The translations under genes were made by a program, and so were the position numbers. This document shows positions 42,472-45,816 of a DNA stretch of 45,816 bases, one piece after another. Under the pieces are notes generated by a model that did not search any database, was not told the DNA's origin, and saw only the letters and a program-made list of their open reading frames with translations. The stretch's first letter is position 1. Each line of letters opens with the position of its first letter. This DNA is from an uncultured Pelagibacteraceae bacterium (GTDB lineage: Bacteria > Pseudomonadota > Alphaproteobacteria > Pelagibacterales > Pelagibacteraceae). Location: positions 1 to 45,816 of the forward strand of contig CACNQY010000008.1 of the NCBI GenBank assembly GCA_902622655.1. Direction: 5' to 3'.

Positions 42472-45342
42472 TTATGCTGCATCTTCTTTAAATTCATCCA
42501 TACTTGGGCAAGTACAAAAAATATTTTTATCTCCATATACATTATCAACTCTTGCAACTGGAGGCCAAAATTTATTTGCTTTTAAGAATTTTGCTGGATA
42601 TGCGGCTTGCTCTCTTGAATACTTGTGGCTCCATTCATCAGAAGCTAATTCAATATCAGTATGAGGTGCGTTTTTAATTGGATTATCAACTTTATCAAAT
42701 TTACCTGACTTAATCATATCTATTTCTGATTTAATGCTTATTAAAGTGTCACAAAATCTATCTAGTTCAGATAAACTTTCACTTTCAGTTGGTTCGATCA
42801 TCATTGTACCAGCAACTGGCCATGACATTGTTGGTGCATGAAATCCATAATCTATCAATCTTTTAGCTATGTCCTCTTCAGTGACCCCTGTTTCACTTTT
42901 AATAGATCGAATATCTATTATACATTCATGAGCTACATTTCCGTTTGAGCCTTTATAAAGAATTGGATAATGGTCTTTAAGTCTATGAGCTATATAATTT
43001 GCATTTAATATTGCAACTTGTGTTGCTAGTTTTAAACCTTGAGAGCCCATCATCTTAATATACATCCAAGAGATTGATAATATACTTGAGCTTCCCCAAG
43101 GTGCTGCTGAAACCGCTCCTATTCCTGTGGCTGGTCCACAGTCCTTAACAACTGGATGATTAGGAAGATAAACTTGTAAATGTTTTTTACATGCAATTGG
43201 TCCCATTCCAGGTCCACCCCCACCATGCGGTATACAAAATGTTTTGTGTAAGTTTATATGACAAACATCTGGACCAAAATTTCCAGGTCTAGCTATACCA
43301 ACTAGTGCATTTAAATTTGCACCATCCATGTAAACTTGACCACCATGTTTGTGGATTAACTCACATATATCAGTAATTTTTTCCTCGAACACACCATGAG
43401 TAGACGGGTAAGTGACCATTAATGCTCCAAGATTTTCAGAATGCGTTTCTGCTTTATTCTTTAAATCCTCAAAATCAACATTTCCCTCTTTGTCACAATC
43501 AACAACAACAACTTTCATTCCAACCATTTGTGCACTCGCAGGATTTGTTCCGTGAGCCGAGCTTGGTATTAAACATATGTTTCTGTTTTCTTCACCTCTA
43601 TCTAAATGATACTTTCTAATAACCATTAATCCTGCATATTCTCCTTGAGCACCTGCGTTTGGTTGAAGTGAAACTCCAGAAAAGCCAGTAATTGATCTTA
43701 GCCAATTTTTAAGGTCAGTAAACAATGCTCTATATCCTTCCATCTGCTCAATAGGCACAAATGGGTGAGGTTCAGCTAATTCTCTCCATGAAATAGGAAT
43801 CATTTCTGCAGTAGCATTTAATTTCATAGTACATGACCCAAGTGCAATCATAGTTCTGTTAAGAGCTATATCTTTATCTTCCAATTTTTTTAAATATCTA
43901 AGCATATCAGTTTCTGAATGATATGAATTAAATACGGGGTGTTCTAAATATTTTGAGGTTCTTAATAAGTTTTTTGGTAGATTAGGTAAACTTACTGTTG
44001 GATCTTCTTTTTTGATTGACTCAGCTGCGTTAAAAATTTTTAATAATTGATTTACTCTATAAACATTTTTCTTTTCATCAAAAGAAACTGCAAGCATTTC
44101 GGAATTAACTTTTCTGATATTTACTTTTTGATCTAATGCATTTTTATAGATTTGATCGGTTTTTTCCTTAGTTACAATAGTGACCGTATCAAAGAAATGA
44201 TCTGAATAAATTTCATATCCTGATTGCTTCAATTTATCTGCAAAATTTTTAGCTAATTGGGAAACTCGCTCAGCAATAGTTCGTATACCTTCTGGACCAT
44301 GATAAATAGCATACGCAGCTGAAACAATTGCTAATAAAGCTTGGGCAGTACAAATATTACTTGTAGCTTTATCTCTTCTAATATGTTGTTCCCTAGTTTG
44401 TAATGACAATCTATATGCTTTGTTTCCATGTCTATCAACCGACACACCAATAATTCTTCCAGGCATAGATCTTTTGTATTCGTCTTTAGTTGCAAAGAAA
44501 GCTGCATGAGGCCCACCATAACCCATCGGAATTCCAAATCTTTGAGAGCTTCCTACAGCGATATCTGCTCCAAGTTCTCTTGGTGTTTTTAACTTAGCAA
44601 GTGCTAATAAATCACAAGCTAATATTGCTTTACCATTTTTTTTATGAATTTTACTAACTGCTTCACTTGGATCTTTTATATCCCCTAATGTTCCTGGATA
44701 TTGTAATATACCACAAACTAAATCTTCTTTTAATTGATCTAATACTTTCTCTTCATCACCAACAAGTACTTTTAACCCCATTGGTTCTGCTCGTGTTTGA
44801 ATTACATCAATTGTTTGTGGATGGCAATTTTCTGAAACAAAAACTAAATTACTATCCTTTTTATTTAATCTATGACTTAATCCCATCGCTTCTGCAGCTG
44901 CTGTTCCTTCATCTAATAAAGATGCATTTGCGATATCCATTCCAGTGAAATCAACTATCATTTGTTGGAAATTAAGCAACATTTCCAATCTTCCTTGTGC
45001 TACCTCGGGTTGATAAGGTGTATAAGAAGTGTACCAACCTGGATTTTCTAAAATATTTCTCAGAATTACATATGGCGTGTAAGTGCCGTAATAACCCATT
45101 CCTATGAAGTTAGAATAAATTTGATTTTTTTTTGAAATTGCTTTTAATTTTCTTAATGCTTCATACTCTGAGTTTGACTCGCCAATATTTAATTCATCTT
45201 TCAATTGGATCTTTTCTGGAACTGTATTTTTAATTAAATCATCTAGAGATTTATAATTAAGTTCTTTAAGCATTTTGTTTTGATCTTCGTCTGAAGGTCC
45301 AATGTGTCTTTTTAAAAAATCTTTTTGAGAATTATGTAACAT
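42472..45342 (-). CDS. gcvP: Glycine dehydrogenase (decarboxylating), P-protein
   Basis: PLP enzyme of the glycine cleavage system; decarboxylates glycine and passes the aminomethyl group to lipoyl-GcvH. It is the single-chain form of 956 aa, with two homologous halves. It has the start HNSQKDFLKRHIGPSDEDQ, NASLLDEGTAAAEAM, the PLP Lys in INLHKTFCIPHGGGGPGMG at about residue 700, and MIALGSCTMKLNATAEM. The ATG overlaps the gcvH stop by one base (TAATG). Confidence 0.97.
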   Translation of the reverse strand: MLHNSQKDFLKRHIGPSDEDQNKMLKELNYKSLDDLIKNTVPEKIQLKDELNIGESNSEYEALRKLKAISKKNQIYSNFIGMGYYGTYTPYVILRNILENPGWYTSYTPYQPEVAQGRLEMLLNFQQMIVDFTGMDIANASLLDEGTAAAEAMGLSHRLNKKDSNLVFVSENCHPQTIDVIQTRAEPMGLKVLVGDEEKVLDQLKEDLVCGILQYPGTLGDIKDPSEAVSKIHKKNGKAILACDLLALAKLKTPRELGADIAVGSSQRFGIPMGYGGPHAAFFATKDEYKRSMPGRIIGVSVDRHGNKAYRLSLQTREQHIRRDKATSNICTAQALLAIVSAAYAIYHGPEGIRTIAERVSQLAKNFADKLKQSGYEIYSDHFFDTVTIVTKEKTDQIYKNALDQKVNIRKVNSEMLAVSFDEKKNVYRVNQLLKIFNAAESIKKEDPTVSLPNLPKNLLRTSKYLEHPVFNSYHSETDMLRYLKKLEDKDIALNRTMIALGSCTMKLNATAEMIPISWRELAEPHPFVPIEQMEGYRALFTDLKNWLRSITGFSGVSLQPNAGAQGEYAGLMVIRKYHLDRGEENRNICLIPSSAHGTNPASAQMVGMKVVVVDCDKEGNVDFEDLKNKAETHSENLGALMVTYPSTHGVFEEKITDICELIHKHGGQVYMDGANLNALVGIARPGNFGPDVCHINLHKTFCIPHGGGGPGMGPIACKKHLQVYLPNHPVVKDCGPATGIGAVSAAPWGSSSILSISWMYIKMMGSQGLKLATQVAILNANYIAHRLKDHYPILYKGSNGNVAHECIIDIRSIKSETGVTEEDIAKRLIDYGFHAPTMSWPVAGTMMIEPTESESLSELDRFCDTLISIKSEIDMIKSGKFDKVDNPIKNAPHTDIELASDEWSHKYSREQAAYPAKFLKANKFWPPVARVDNVYGDKNIFCTCPSMDEFKEDAA

Positions 45343-45722
45343 TAGCTAGTACTCTCCTTTGCAAATTTATCGTATTCTTCTTTATTCATAAGACTATCCA
45401 TTTCAGATTGATCCTTCATTTTAAGTTTAAAAAACCATGCTGAACCCTCTGGGTCTTCATTAATTTTAGAAGGATCATCTACAATTGCTTGATTTGTATC
45501 TACCACCTCACCACTAACTGGAGTATAAACATCGCTAGCAGCTTTTGTTGACTCGACCACTCCTGCCGTACCATCTTTTTCAACATTGGATCCTTTTTCG
45601 GGAAGTTCTGCAAAAACTATATCCCCAAGCATTTCTGTTGCATGCTTTGTAATTCCTATTGTAGCTACATCTCCCTCTAAAGTAATCCACTCATGTTCTT
45701 TTGAAAATTTTACATCACTCAT
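45342..45722 (-). CDS. gcvH: Glycine cleavage system H protein
   Basis: Lipoyl carrier protein shuttling the aminomethyl intermediate between P, T and L proteins. K60 in [12 protein letters not shown] is the lipoylation site. [19 protein letters not shown] at the start and [15 protein letters not shown] near the end are typical. 126 aa. It sits between gcvT and gcvP with one-base overlaps at both ends, so the three are translationally coupled. Confidence 0.97.
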   Translation of the reverse strand: MSDVKFSKEHEWITLEGDVATIGITKHATEMLGDIVFAELPEKGSNVEKDGTAGVVESTKAASDVYTPVSGEVVDTNQAIVDDPSKINEDPEGSAWFFKLKMKDQSEMDSLMNKEEYDKFAKESTS

Positions 45723-45816
45723 TAATTTATTCCTTTCACATAATTTTTTTTATAAAATGGTAATTTACAAACACTTGCTGGATATTTTTTTCCTCTTACC
45801 TCAAGCAAAATTTTAG
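45722..45816 (-). CDS. gcvT: Glycine cleavage system T protein, C-terminal fragment (gene continues to the right)
   Basis: The last 30 codons of an open frame entering from the right edge: [20 protein letters not shown] fits the aminomethyltransferase C-terminus (usually I-VRGK-x-PA-VVKLPFY). The stop overlaps the gcvH ATG by one base. This completes gcvT-gcvH-gcvP. Any glycine riboswitch would lie upstream of gcvT, outside the window. Confidence 0.82.
   Translation of the reverse strand, partial: KILLEVRGKKYPASVCKLPFYKKNYVKGIN

Noticed and set aside
44667..44948. 93-codon plus-strand frame inside gcvP
   Set aside because: Antisense to a highly conserved part of GcvP, leucine/histidine-rich as expected from reverse-complement codons.
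45723..45816. Glycine riboswitch before gcvH
   Set aside because: This stretch encodes the C-terminus of GcvT up to the gcvH start; a riboswitch, if any, would be before gcvT outside the window.
1..45816. CRISPR arrays, insertion sequences, prophage or tRNA genes
   Set aside because: No spaced direct repeats, transposase frames, phage genes or cloverleaf candidates were noticed; many A/T homopolymers are simply due to base composition.

Overview
The window looks like a piece of a SAR11-type (Pelagibacterales) alphaproteobacterial genome. The evidence is a very AT-rich sequence, genes packed with overlaps or gaps of a few bases, no mobile elements, short family-length proteins, and a typical streamlined gene set (plant-type gshA next to gshB, alternative oxidase, NAD-formate dehydrogenase, gcvTHP). 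The placement is inferred from content and style, not from a database search. No tRNA, rRNA, CRISPR or insertion sequence was seen. No gene-free stretch exceeds about 150 bases; the longest is 27052-27199.

Layout. 1-5080: lptF (minus, running off the left edge), pepA and ndk (plus), purN and purM (minus), then lptG (plus). purM and lptG meet head to head at about 4229-4240, and each lacks its 5' end, as expected at one end of an inversion or an amplification/assembly chimera. 5070-10362: lptD, surA, pdxA, rsmA. 10351-12940 (minus): fabD, fabG, acpP, gmk. 13028-25018 (all plus): rpsF-rpsR-rplI, dnaB, an RND/MMPL exporter, cvpA, purF, an HD-domain putative di-iron oxygenase, gshA, gshB, a DMT and an MFS transporter. 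25022-28129: MOSC protein, PhyH dioxygenase, alternative oxidase, and a divergent IsdG-like monooxygenase with two small genes. 28146-32692 (minus): moeA, DMT transporter, creatinase, glycine amidinotransferase. 32728-36368 (plus): a SufU-like scaffold, an HPP membrane protein, formate dehydrogenase and selO. 36370-45816, mostly minus: DadA-like oxidase, TspO, and an SDR on plus, followed by a lipid-modification cluster (DUF3833, CFA-synthase-like, DUF1365, flavin oxidoreductase) that runs directly behind gcvT-gcvH-gcvP.

How the genes fit together. The right half reads as one-carbon and glycine metabolism. Creatinase yields sarcosine and urea. The amidinotransferase interconverts arginine plus glycine with guanidinoacetate plus ornithine. 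The glycine cleavage system feeds methylene-tetrahydrofolate, and formate dehydrogenase recovers NADH from formate. SAR11 is known to depend on external glycine or its precursors, so a transporter-creatinase-amidinotransferase operon could be a glycine-scavenging module. The most unusual items are this guanidino operon, the HD-type enzyme with a PhnZ/MIOX-like ligand pattern, the CFA-like enzyme with altered active-site residues beside DUF1365 and a flavin oxidase, and the purM/lptG breakpoint.
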